A DNA stretch of 64,000 nucleotides, from the NCBI GenBank assembly GCA_039985655.1, contig JBDWSF010000018.1:186001-250000 (forward strand), written 5' to 3'. The position numbers and the translations under genes are program-made. Below are positions 25,622 through 33,634 of this stretch, piece by piece. A model generated the notes under the pieces. It searched no databases and was not told the DNA's origin. It saw nothing but the letters and a program-made list of their open reading frames with translations. This DNA comes from Postechiella sp039985655. GTDB lineage: Bacteria; Bacteroidota; Bacteroidia; Flavobacteriales; Flavobacteriaceae. Every line of letters starts with the position of its first letter. Positions within the stretch are counted from its first letter, which is position 1.

Positions 25622-26704
25622 CTAAAACTCAATATTTTTAACCTTTTTTGTAGAAATCCAGTTATTAATAGTGTTTTTTATATAATTCATATCATTAATA
25701 TTATATCGAAAATCTACATGTATATTAATAGAAAATTTCCATTTATTTGCTAGTTTGTTATTAGGCCATAAAACTGATGGGTAAATTTCATTTTTTATCA
25801 GGTGAGCGCGTAAAGCATTACATAGCTCTTCGTCTTTAAAAAGTAGTATAAGACCAAAAGCTGTGTGATTTTGTCTTTTAATGATTTTCATGTCTTTAAA
25901 ATCAATAATGGACGCGTTTATGTGGTTTAAATTAACTCGCTTTTTATCCAACACATTATAATTCACAAACTTTTTTATATAGGCTTGGTCGCTATTTCTA
26001 AGCTTTACAATTTCATAGTGTTCATCTAAAAATAATTCAACGGTATTAACGCCATCTAAATAGTTTTGTTTATTTAGTTTTTGATCATGTTCTTTATAGC
26101 GTTTTTTATCGTTCATAGCCTTGTAAGCTATATCCCAAGCATTATAAAATGCATTATCTTCAACAAAATTTTTAGTATCAATACTTAATTTAGAGTTAGG
26201 TTTCCAATAAATACCACCCAAAGGAATAGGTAGCGATTTTCTTAAAGATGCAAAACAATAATCAGCTTGACTATTTAAGCATCTTTCAGTTAACCAACCA
26301 TGGGAGTGATCTTCTATTATTATAGGAGAATGTTTTTCTTTTTTTATATAACTACTCAGTCCCCAATAATTATTAAGCAGCACAACGTCGTTTTTATTAG
26401 CGAAGTTGTTTATAAGTAATGGTTCGTCGAAGTTAAAAGGTTTCGTTTTATAAAAATGGATATTATCATAACCATTTTTTATCCAATCGTTCATAGCATT
26501 TTGGCAATAATACTCTGGCATCCAAACTTTTTCAACGTTATTTTCTTTATGAATTTCATCCAAAATACACTTAAAAGCGTGTCTGCCTGAATAGAAAATT
26601 TCGTAATCAAAGTTTAGATCGACTACATCTAAATCCATTAAATCTTCCTTATGGAAAGAAGACCCAATACCTTCTCTACGTTTAATATAAGTGTTTGTTT
26701 TCAT
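25622..26704 (-). CDS. PLP-dependent aminotransferase-like protein (DegT-like fold)
   Basis: A 360-residue protein with the layout of fold-type I PLP enzymes. VWMPEYYCQNAM near 60-70 is reminiscent of the acceptor-binding start of sugar aminotransferases, IIIEDHSHGW near 130 provides the PLP-contacting Asp, and FASLRKSLPIPLGG near 155-165 carries the probable Schiff-base Lys. Sequence divergence from standard DegT/DnrJ/EryC1/StrS enzymes is considerable, so substrate and even aminotransferase activity are uncertain. It lies between the ATP-grasp ligase and sugar transferase genes, suggesting that it makes an amino group that is later acylated. A classical DegT enzyme is encoded separately at 60966. 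Confidence 0.65.
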   Translation of the reverse strand: MKTNTYIKRREGIGSSFHKEDLMDLDVVDLNFDYEIFYSGRHAFKCILDEIHKENNVEKVWMPEYYCQNAMNDWIKNGYDNIHFYKTKPFNFDEPLLINNFANKNDVVLLNNYWGLSSYIKKEKHSPIIIEDHSHGWLTERCLNSQADYCFASLRKSLPIPLGGIYWKPNSKLSIDTKNFVEDNAFYNAWDIAYKAMNDKKRYKEHDQKLNKQNYLDGVNTVELFLDEHYEIVKLRNSDQAYIKKFVNYNVLDKKRVNLNHINASIIDFKDMKIIKRQNHTAFGLILLFKDEELCNALRAHLIKNEIYPSVLWPNNKLANKWKFSINIHVDFRYNINDMNYIKNTINNWISTKKVKNIEF

Positions 26705-26798
26705 GTTTGTAAACTTTTAGCTTGAAATCTTAAGTAGTTGTTTTCTATGAAATGTTATTTTCTATATGGAAGGACATAAAAGAGATAATATAGGTTGT

Positions 26799-27917
26799 TT
26801 AAGAGTTTATTTTTCTCATAAAAAACTTACTGAACCGGTAGAGAGTGGGTTTTGGGTCTTTCAGCATATATTTTAAAGGGGTGTTTTTTAACATAAAGCT
26901 TAGTTTTAGCAAATAACTTTTGTCATTCTTAATAGTCTTAACCAAACCTTTTAGTAGCATGAATTTAATTAATCTGTATTTGGGTTTATCAAAATCTCGA
27001 TTTAAACTTGCAACACAATGCAAGTAAGGAAAATTAATTCCTGCAAAAAGAGAAGCTTCTAACGACCCCCAATACCTTGGGTTTATTTCAATGACCTTAA
27101 ATTCTTTATTGTTTTCATCATAACGCATATCCAGATGGGCAACACCAGACCAGTTTAATGTTTTCATTATTTTTTTAACTCCATTCAATAAAAGATCTTC
27201 TTCTATAAATTCTACTGCTAGCTGTGGTGCAAATTTGCTACTACTTAACAAATAAGGTTTTTGAATAGTGTAAGTTAAAACTTCTCCATTGTTACATAAA
27301 ACACTGCAATCGATATCGTAACCTTCTACATAATCTTGTAATAGATAGATGCAATCGAACTTATCAGAATTAAGGAATTCTAATAACTCATTTTTATTTT
27401 TAAATACATAGATACCAACACCGCCTCCGATTCCTTCGGTAGGCTTAACAAGAATAGGGTATTCAATAGTATTGATATCGAAATCTATTCCTTTTTTTAT
27501 AATTTGACTTTTAGGGAATGGGAAATTGTTTTTTTCTAAGTGTTTGTTTAATGCTCCTTTATTATTTGCTGTTTTAAAATTTTCAAAAGAAGGTAGAAGA
27601 ACTAATTTTTCTAACGAAGAAATTAGAGATTTATGTTTTAAAATTATTTTAGTAGAATCCTCAAAAATAGGCATTATTAGGTCTATTTTGTTTTTTTCTA
27701 CTTCGTCATTAATGTTTTTTATAAAATCTATATCTGAATCAGATTTAGGATAGAAAGAAAATTTATGAACATTCCTTGAGTGCTTCATAGGAATATCTTT
27801 AATATTAGACATAACATGAATATGTACATCTTTTTTTTCAGAGAAGCAATTTAATACAATCATTAAAACAGGAGATTCACCATCTGGAATCAAAATGGAC
27901 ATTTTTTTATCTATCAT
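26799..27917 (-). CDS. ATP-grasp carboxylate-amine ligase
   Basis: A 372-residue ATP-grasp protein. PILVKPTEGIGGGVGIYVF (about 150-170) is the glycine-rich nucleotide loop with the phosphate-contacting Lys, QDYVEGYDIDCSVL is the central strand, and VIEINPRYWGSLEASLFAG (about 290) holds the metal-binding Glu and Asn. The family forms amide or thioester bonds from a carboxylate activated as an acyl phosphate. The C-terminal about 70 residues are basic and lack similarity I recognise. Position beside the aminotransferase-like gene suggests that it ligates an amino acid or carboxylate to an amino sugar; inference. Confidence 0.82.
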   Translation of the reverse strand: MIDKKMSILIPDGESPVLMIVLNCFSEKKDVHIHVMSNIKDIPMKHSRNVHKFSFYPKSDSDIDFIKNINDEVEKNKIDLIMPIFEDSTKIILKHKSLISSLEKLVLLPSFENFKTANNKGALNKHLEKNNFPFPKSQIIKKGIDFDINTIEYPILVKPTEGIGGGVGIYVFKNKNELLEFLNSDKFDCIYLLQDYVEGYDIDCSVLCNNGEVLTYTIQKPYLLSSSKFAPQLAVEFIEEDLLLNGVKKIMKTLNWSGVAHLDMRYDENNKEFKVIEINPRYWGSLEASLFAGINFPYLHCVASLNRDFDKPKYRLIKFMLLKGLVKTIKNDKSYLLKLSFMLKNTPLKYMLKDPKPTLYRFSKFFMRKINS

Positions 27918-28078
27918 GAATTTGATATTTAATAGTTTTACTAATTTTTGTTAAAAAAACATGTTTCGTAATTTTATAAATAAATACAATAACTTCAAAG
28001 AAAGTTCTATAACGAACTCGTATTTTCTGTTAATAGTCACATAAGTAATATCTTATTTTGTGTGTAAAATGACTAAAG

Positions 28079-28702
28079 CTATTTAATATTTTGGTCTTTT
28101 CTTTCAATATTTAAATATGTTTCTGTTTTGGTACTGTCTACCGCGACATCTTTTGATGTAATAACATTATAAATGGTTTTAATTAGTATATTGAAATCCA
28201 TTTTAAAAGATAAATTATCAACATAATCGGCATCAAACTGTAATCTTGTATCCCAGTTAATAGTATTTCTTCCATTAACTTGAGCTAATCCAGTAATTCC
28301 AGGTTTAACTGTATGTCTTTTTTTTTCGTTGGTCTTGTAATAAGGTAAATACGCTGGGATTAATGGTCTTGGGCCAATTAAAGACATATCTCCTTTTAAA
28401 ATATTAAATAATTGAGGTAATTCGTCTATGGATGTTTTTCTGATAATTTTCCCTATAGATGTAAACCTATAAGTGTCTGGAAGTAAATTGCCAGATTCAT
28501 CCACTTTATCATTCATTGTTTTAAATTTTATTATAGTAAATTTTTTTTCGTTTTTACCCGGTCTAATTTGAAAAAAGAAAGGCTTTCTGTTATTTGAAAA
28601 ATAAAGTATTATAGAGACTAATATTATAATTGGAGCGCATATAATAGTCATTATTAAAGCAACTGAATAATCAAATAAAGGTTTAAAAAATATTTTATAC
28701 AT
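28079..28702 (-). CDS. Initiating sugar-1-phosphate transferase (PglC-like) B
   Basis: A 207-residue phosphoglycosyl transferase, closely related by eye to that at 24894-25508. It has an N-terminal membrane helix (about 10-33), IIKFKTMND, the catalytic Asp-Glu in TSIDELPQLFNILKGDMS, LIGPRPLI and TVKPGITGLAQVNGRN. The gene begins 15 bp after the ACP gene, so it is transcribed with the adenylating ligase and ACP. Having two such enzymes in one region implies either two different lipid-linked first sugars or two glycans made from one locus. Confidence 0.9.
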   Translation of the reverse strand: MYKIFFKPLFDYSVALIMTIICAPIIILVSIILYFSNNRKPFFFQIRPGKNEKKFTIIKFKTMNDKVDESGNLLPDTYRFTSIGKIIRKTSIDELPQLFNILKGDMSLIGPRPLIPAYLPYYKTNEKKRHTVKPGITGLAQVNGRNTINWDTRLQFDADYVDNLSFKMDFNILIKTIYNVITSKDVAVDSTKTETYLNIERKDQNIK

Positions 28703-28717
28703 AAAATGGATACTAAT

Positions 28718-28966
28718 TTAAATGCTAGAAATATTAGATTGTATAGCTTTTACTAGATCGCCTATATTTTCCATATTCATTAAGTCTAATAGTTTGAATT
28801 TTATATTGAATTTCTCTTCAATCTTTTCAATTATTATCATATGTGTCAAAGATCCCCAACCGTCAACGTCATCAGTGGTTGAAGTTTCATTTAAATTGAA
28901 GTTTTCATGTTCTAAAACTTCAACAAAAACAGGTTTAATTTTTTCTAAAATATCTTCTTTAGTCAT
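28718..28966 (-). CDS. Acyl carrier protein
   Basis: An 82-residue acidic, helical protein with the carrier fold. The phosphopantetheine attachment Ser is Ser39 in DVDGWGSLTHM, a variant in which the residue before Ser is Gly instead of the usual Asp. It is a dedicated carrier, not the housekeeping fatty-acid ACP, as it lies 2 bp after the adenylating ligase gene, which probably loads it. A phosphopantetheinyl transferase is not seen in the window and would be supplied from elsewhere. Confidence 0.88.
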   Translation of the reverse strand: MTKEDILEKIKPVFVEVLEHENFNLNETSTTDDVDGWGSLTHMIIIEKIEEKFNIKFKLLDLMNMENIGDLVKAIQSNISSI

Positions 28967-28968
28967 TG

Positions 28969-30468
28969 TTATTTAATATTAAAATATGATCTTATTTTTT
29001 TTCTATCTATTTTTCCGTTTGTGTTATATGGAAATTCCTTAATAAATTGAACATGCATAGGTACCATATATTCTGGCATTTTAGCTTTCATATTATTAAT
29101 AATTTCGACAGGGTTAAAAGGTTCGGATTCAATTGCTAAGGCTAGTTCCGCATTTCCTAAAGTATTAATTATATCAATGGCTACCATGTTTAGTTTTTTA
29201 TGACAATGTGATTTTGCATGATATTCTACTTCGGGTAATTCTATTCTGAAGCCTCTTATTTTAACTTGAAAATCAATTCGGCCTAAATACATGTAATTAT
29301 TACTTGAATCTATATAACATAAATCTCCAGTTTTATAAAATCTAATAGGTTTGCTATCTATTAATTTTGTGAAAAAAGAGTCTTGATTCTTGGTTTTGTT
29401 TTTCCAATATCCAGGAGTCAATTGTTTACTTGATAAAGCTAACTCACCAGAATTACCTATATCGACTTCGTTTTTATCTTTGTCAATTATAATATATGTA
29501 ATATTATTTAAAGGCTTCCCTATAGATATAACCCCATTGTGTGTAATGTTTGAGTTAGCATGTTTATTTAATTTATAATAACTACTATAAATGGTGTTTT
29601 CTGTTGGGCCATAATAATTAAAGGACGTGGCATTCGGAATACATTTATTCCAATCTTCAATAATATCGTTGTACAATGCACCTCCTCCAAAACTACAATA
29701 TCGAACTTCTGAAGCGTAAATCTCGTCAAAGTATGGTTTTAAATAATGTATTATAGAAGGCACTAAAGATAGTACAGTTAGTTTGTGCGTTTTAATGAGT
29801 TTATAGATGTAAAAGTATTTGATAGAATTTCTTGGTACAGTGTAAACGCATGCTCCTGTAAGTAAAGGGAAAATATATGATACAACAGAAAAGTCGAAAG
29901 TAAGTTCAAACATTTGTAAGCATTTATCAGATGCAAATAATTTGAATTCATTATCATGGTTTATAGCTTCAATAAACGCGTTTAAATTGCTGTAAGATAT
30001 AGGGACGCCTTTAGGTTTACCAGTAGATCCAGAGGTGAATAAAATATATGCTATGTCTGAACTGGAAACAGTTTTTGGCACTAAGTTAACTGCTACCTTT
30101 TTAGTTTTAAGAGTTGATATTGTTTTGAAATTCGGAAAATTTGCGTTCCCGATAGAATCAAAGATAAAACTCGTTTCAAGGGAATTTAGAATTTCTAAAT
30201 TACGATCTAAAGGATGATCAGGGTTAATAGGGATGTATGTCTTTCCTTCCAGCCAAAAAGCAATAATTGCTGCATAAGTTTGTAAATCATCGTGAGTTAT
30301 TAAGCCTATTTGTTTTATGTTGTCATTAACAGAGTTAGAAATAACCAGTCTTATTTTTGATATTTCTAACGTTAAATCTTCATAGGTGTAAAATGTATTA
30401 TCTATATAAAAAGCATTGTTGTTGTAATGTGATTCAATAGATTTATGTAAATTACATATGTACTTCAT
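28969..30468 (-). CDS. AMP-forming adenylating ligase (DltA / NRPS A-domain type)
   Basis: A 499-residue ANL-superfamily enzyme. The phosphate-binding loop AYILFTSGSTGKPKGVPISY (about 140-158) is followed by FNYYGPTENTIYSSYY (about 285-300, A5), YKTGDLCYI (about 375, A7) and a C-terminal NGKIDRKKI that carries the catalytic Lys. The overall match is to D-alanine-carrier protein ligases and NRPS adenylation domains rather than to fatty acyl-CoA ligases. It would activate an amino acid or related acid and load it onto the adjacent ACP. The substrate cannot be predicted safely by eye. The GNAT-like gene lies 12 bp upstream. Confidence 0.88.
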   Translation of the reverse strand: MKYICNLHKSIESHYNNNAFYIDNTFYTYEDLTLEISKIRLVISNSVNDNIKQIGLITHDDLQTYAAIIAFWLEGKTYIPINPDHPLDRNLEILNSLETSFIFDSIGNANFPNFKTISTLKTKKVAVNLVPKTVSSSDIAYILFTSGSTGKPKGVPISYSNLNAFIEAINHDNEFKLFASDKCLQMFELTFDFSVVSYIFPLLTGACVYTVPRNSIKYFYIYKLIKTHKLTVLSLVPSIIHYLKPYFDEIYASEVRYCSFGGGALYNDIIEDWNKCIPNATSFNYYGPTENTIYSSYYKLNKHANSNITHNGVISIGKPLNNITYIIIDKDKNEVDIGNSGELALSSKQLTPGYWKNKTKNQDSFFTKLIDSKPIRFYKTGDLCYIDSSNNYMYLGRIDFQVKIRGFRIELPEVEYHAKSHCHKKLNMVAIDIINTLGNAELALAIESEPFNPVEIINNMKAKMPEYMVPMHVQFIKEFPYNTNGKIDRKKIRSYFNIK

Positions 30469-30480
30469 TTTTGACTAAAT

Positions 30481-31578
30481 TTAGTAGAAATGGCCATCTC
30501 TATTTAACATTGTTGTACGTTCATAATCAAAATTAGTTTCATTATGAGTCAAACCTTTTTTTAGTACTTTATGGGTAAATAGGGAAAAGTAACGCTTATT
30601 TATAGCGTTTGATAATTTCGTATCATCAGTAAAAATAAAATTTCTTTTAGATTTTATTAGATTTTCTATAATAGCGTCAACGCATATATTATAATTAGTG
30701 TCGTCTTCCACCAAAAAGTACTTAACATTAAATTCGTTATAGTTTATAATATAAGATAAAAAGCCAATAATTTTATCGTTTAAAATTAATTTAAGATTAT
30801 GAATTTTTATGTTAACACTAATACCAGTTTGTAAATTGGTATAAGGCATTTTACCTGAAATTGGGGTTTGTAAATATTGAGAGTTACTAATCTGCCAATT
30901 TACATAGTTTTTAGTTTTTAATATTAAATCATTTTGACAAAGTGGCTCAATAAAACTCCACGTCTCATCATCAATACTATTAATAAACTCATATTTAATA
31001 TTTTTTGTTTTATCTTTTAGTTTAAAAACATTAATCTTACGTATAACTGAGCTTATAAAAGTATCGATACTTTTTATAATTAATTGGAAAGGTTTTAAGA
31101 AAGAAAATTTACCTATAAGCATAGAGGCATCTAAGCTGAAAAAAATGGTATACCTATATCTTGAAGCTATAACAGTAAATGGTTGTTTGTCATAAAATTC
31201 TTGAACATTCTGGGTATAGCCTTTAATAAGTATCTGCTTATTTGCAAACTTCACAGCTTGATTATAAATATAAGTTCCAAGTACGCTGTCTTTATATTTA
31301 TCATTAATCCACCAATCAATCATCCAATATGCTTTTTTTTTGGTATTGTCTTTAGTGTTTAACCAATCTGGAATCATATAAATAAAGCCTATCATTTTTT
31401 TGCTTTCGTATGCAATAACACCGCAATAGTCATCGTCGTCAATTCTTTCATTAGCAATTAACCAAATAGCTTTGCTTTTTGGCATAGGAGCAAGGCCAGC
31501 TTTCCAAAAAGTATTTTCTAGTACAATATCTTTTAACTTGCTTTTAGTTAACCCTACTACTTCCAGTTCTTCGTCCAT
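30481..31578 (-). CDS. Putative GNAT-type acyltransferase, two-domain
   Basis: A 365-residue soluble protein. The N-terminal half looks like a GNAT fold: substrate loop with ANERIDDDDYCGVIAYESKK, the beta strand MIGFIYMIPDW, then YWMIDWWINDKYKDSVLGTYIYNQAVKFANK resembling the acyl-donor motif and its helix, and VQEFYDKQPF. A second, weaker alpha/beta half with NDKIIGFLSYIINYN follows. It is the first gene of the ACP/ligase transcript, so it is a candidate for moving the ACP-bound acyl group to a sugar amine. The assignment is by pattern only. Confidence 0.5.
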   Translation of the reverse strand: MDEELEVVGLTKSKLKDIVLENTFWKAGLAPMPKSKAIWLIANERIDDDDYCGVIAYESKKMIGFIYMIPDWLNTKDNTKKKAYWMIDWWINDKYKDSVLGTYIYNQAVKFANKQILIKGYTQNVQEFYDKQPFTVIASRYRYTIFFSLDASMLIGKFSFLKPFQLIIKSIDTFISSVIRKINVFKLKDKTKNIKYEFINSIDDETWSFIEPLCQNDLILKTKNYVNWQISNSQYLQTPISGKMPYTNLQTGISVNIKIHNLKLILNDKIIGFLSYIINYNEFNVKYFLVEDDTNYNICVDAIIENLIKSKRNFIFTDDTKLSNAINKRYFSLFTHKVLKKGLTHNETNFDYERTTMLNRDGHFY

Positions 31579-31649
31579 TTATAATTAATACTAAGCTGTT
31601 CTTTTTTAAATTAACAGTATTTTATGCGATTCTTATAGTTTATTTAAAC

Positions 31650-31657
31650 CAAATATA
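31650..31657 (-). promoter_or_regulatory. Possible -7 element before the ACP/ligase gene set
   Basis: TATATTTG on the minus strand fits TAnnTTTG, with a leader of about 70 nt to the start at 31578. No well-spaced TTG was found upstream, so this is weaker than other promoters listed. Confidence 0.35.
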
Positions 31658-31842
31658 TAATTATAAAGAAAATAATGACTTGCTTTTATTAAAATTCCGT
31701 TCTTTTTTATTGTTTTATCGATTAGTTGTTGGTTGTATAAAACAATCTGAAAAATAAGTGGTAATGTTATTAGTTAAAATGATGTATTTCAATTAATTTT
31801 TGTTGCGTTTTTTAAGATTAGATTATTCATCTTCTTAGGTAT

Positions 31843-32003
31843 TGAGCTCATCTTGACTTTTTGCTTTTAACCGAAAATGAGTTGAAATTTGTTCAGATTA
31901 AGCCCTTTTTGAAAAGCATAGAATCGTTACGCATAAAAAAGTAATGATATATGGACGAATTTTAGACATTTTTTAGGAAATCTAAAAAGTCAAGATGAGT
32001 TCA
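31843..32003. mobile_element. MITE-like element with 20-bp terminal inverted repeats
   Basis: TGAGCTCATCTTGACTTTTT (31843-31862) and its inverted copy (31984-32003) match at 19 of 20 positions and enclose 121 bp without an ORF. The size and structure fit a miniature inverted-repeat element or the remains of an insertion sequence. I cannot name a parent IS. The rest of the 441-bp gap holds a possible promoter near 31650 and a CGATAAAAC motif (minus strand) at 31712-31720. Confidence 0.55.
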
Positions 32004-32019
32004 TTGTATAACAAACAAC

Positions 32020-33177
32020 TTATTTTAAATTATTGTATTCATCTAATAAGGCTTCCCAAACTTTTTGACGTTCATATTTTGAGACAATATTAATTCTAGA
32101 TTGTTTTCCCATTTCTATGCACTTATTTTTGTTGTTAAGTATAAAGGTCATGCTTTGATGTATTGCTTCTGCATTTTTTACAGGGATAATAAAACCATGT
32201 TTATCCTGCTCAATAATCTCGTTACAACCATTAATATTGGTAACAATACTTGGTAACTCCATAGCACCTGCTTGCATCACCACATTAGGAAACCCCTCTC
32301 GATAACTAGGAAAAACTAAAGCATTCGAAATCGCAAAATAAGGTCTTACGTCATCTACCCAACCTGTAGAAATAATTCCTTTATTATTATTTATTATGTT
32401 TAATGATTCTGGCAATAAAGGGTCTAGTTCTGTTTCGTAAGTACCTACCAATAGCAATTTAACATTTTTATAAGTGTTACAGATTTTATCATAGGCAAGT
32501 AATAATTCATTTATACCTTTATCGGATACTAAGCGTCCTGCAAAAACAAATACAAAATCATCATTAGCAATGTGTAACTTGTCTTTAAATACTTTTTTAT
32601 TTGTGGTGTTTTTAAAAAAATCTGGCTTAAAAAAACTAGTATCTATACCATTAGAACTTCCATTGGCAATAACTTTTAATTTTTTTTGTGTTGTAAATTT
32701 ATGGTTTAGAATAATATCTGTTAAGCCATAAGAATTTGGATAAATTTTAGTAGCACATGCATAAGTTGTTTTTTCTACTAAGTTTAAAATAATACGTTTA
32801 GATCCAGTTGCTTCTACTAGTGGCAACCCAGCAATAGTATGTAGCCTGTGCGGGACACAAGCTAATTTTGCAGCCAACATTGATAAAGTGCCTGCTTTAG
32901 GAGTATGCGAATGCACAATAAAAGGTTTTTCTGTTTTGAAAATTTTATACAATTTCCAAACTGCTAATATATCTTTAATAGGTGTTATTTTTCGCGTCAT
33001 TTCAACAACAACGACAGGAATGCCTTCTTGTTTTTCAATATGCTCTAGCTGGTCTCCTTTACCGTTAGACGTTACCCCTAATATATTAAAATAATTAGAC
33101 ATAAATTTTAATTGCCCCTTTAATAAACCACTTAAAGAGATAGGTACTGTAGTAATTCTAATTATTTTTTTTTTCAT
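32020..33177 (-). CDS. Glycosyltransferase family 4
   Basis: A 385-residue GT-B glycosyltransferase. The N-terminal acceptor domain has VHSHTPKAGTLSMLAAKLA and HTIAGLPLVEATGSKR (about 90-130), typical of enzymes that add the second sugar to undecaprenyl-diphosphate-linked N-acetylated bacillosamine-like sugars (PglA-type). The C-terminal donor domain has FVFAGRLVSDKGINELL and SYREGFPNVVMQAGAMELP, the E-x7-E type signature. It is transcribed on its own ahead of the MITE-like element. Acting right after one of the PglC-like enzymes is a reasonable inference. Confidence 0.88.
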   Translation of the reverse strand: MKKKIIRITTVPISLSGLLKGQLKFMSNYFNILGVTSNGKGDQLEHIEKQEGIPVVVVEMTRKITPIKDILAVWKLYKIFKTEKPFIVHSHTPKAGTLSMLAAKLACVPHRLHTIAGLPLVEATGSKRIILNLVEKTTYACATKIYPNSYGLTDIILNHKFTTQKKLKVIANGSSNGIDTSFFKPDFFKNTTNKKVFKDKLHIANDDFVFVFAGRLVSDKGINELLLAYDKICNTYKNVKLLLVGTYETELDPLLPESLNIINNNKGIISTGWVDDVRPYFAISNALVFPSYREGFPNVVMQAGAMELPSIVTNINGCNEIIEQDKHGFIIPVKNAEAIHQSMTFILNNKNKCIEMGKQSRINIVSKYERQKVWEALLDEYNNLK

Positions 33178-33204
33178 ATTTAGGTGGTTACTTAATTTTT
33201 AAAA

Positions 33205-33232
33205 CAAATATATTAAAGTTAAAACGTTCCAA
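33205..33232 (-). promoter_or_regulatory. Promoter of the GT4 gene
   Basis: On the minus strand TTG (33232-33230), 17 bp, TATATTTG (33212-33205), with a 27-nt leader. The spacing is two bases shorter than the usual 19. Confidence 0.5.
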
Positions 33233-33508
33233 AAATATTTATATTTTTAATTTACATCTTAATCTTGTAATTAAAAAGCTTTTTTTTATAACAGAAATCG
33301 TGACTTAAATGTAATCTCGTGTTAATGGGTGGTAAAAATCAGAAGAACAGATGATTACAATGTTTTAAGTTGTTATTAGTTATTAACAATTCATTGGTAT
33401 TTGTTTATAAGATTTTATTTTTACAATCTTTTAATTTTATCATAATAATCCAAAATTTGTTTTTGTTCGTATATAAAACGGTAAACATTGAGTATTGTTC
33501 ATTTAAAC

Positions 33509-33602
33509 CGATAAAACGATCGTTTTGTCGATAAATTAAATAAATCATATGTTTTTAATCGAAAAAAAAGAACACTTAAACGATGTTTGTTTTTTTTTTT
33601 TT
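33509..33602 (+). promoter_or_regulatory. Palindrome, promoter-like sequence and T13 tract before the beta-helix lipoprotein gene
   Basis: CGATAAAACGATCGTTTTGTCG (33509-33530) is a near-perfect palindrome with the perfect core AAAACGATCGTTTT. TTG at 33525-33527, 20 bp, then TATGTTTT (33548-33555) is a near-match promoter. A run of 13 T at 33590-33602 lies 33 bp before the start codon. The remainder of the 457-bp gap is featureless AT-rich DNA. Confidence 0.4.
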
Positions 33603-33634
33603 AATATTGAATAGTATTTTAACTACCCCAAATT

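Noticed and set aside
28722..28976. 84-codon plus-strand ORF opposite the acyl carrier protein gene
   Set aside because: The ACP frame has the carrier fold pattern and attachment Ser and fits the operon; the antisense frame has no features.
22709..33177. Exosortase/PEP-CTERM-type EPS system
   Set aside because: ACP, AMP ligase and FemAB-like genes recall such clusters, but no exosortase, sorting-signal protein or associated marker gene is present in the window.
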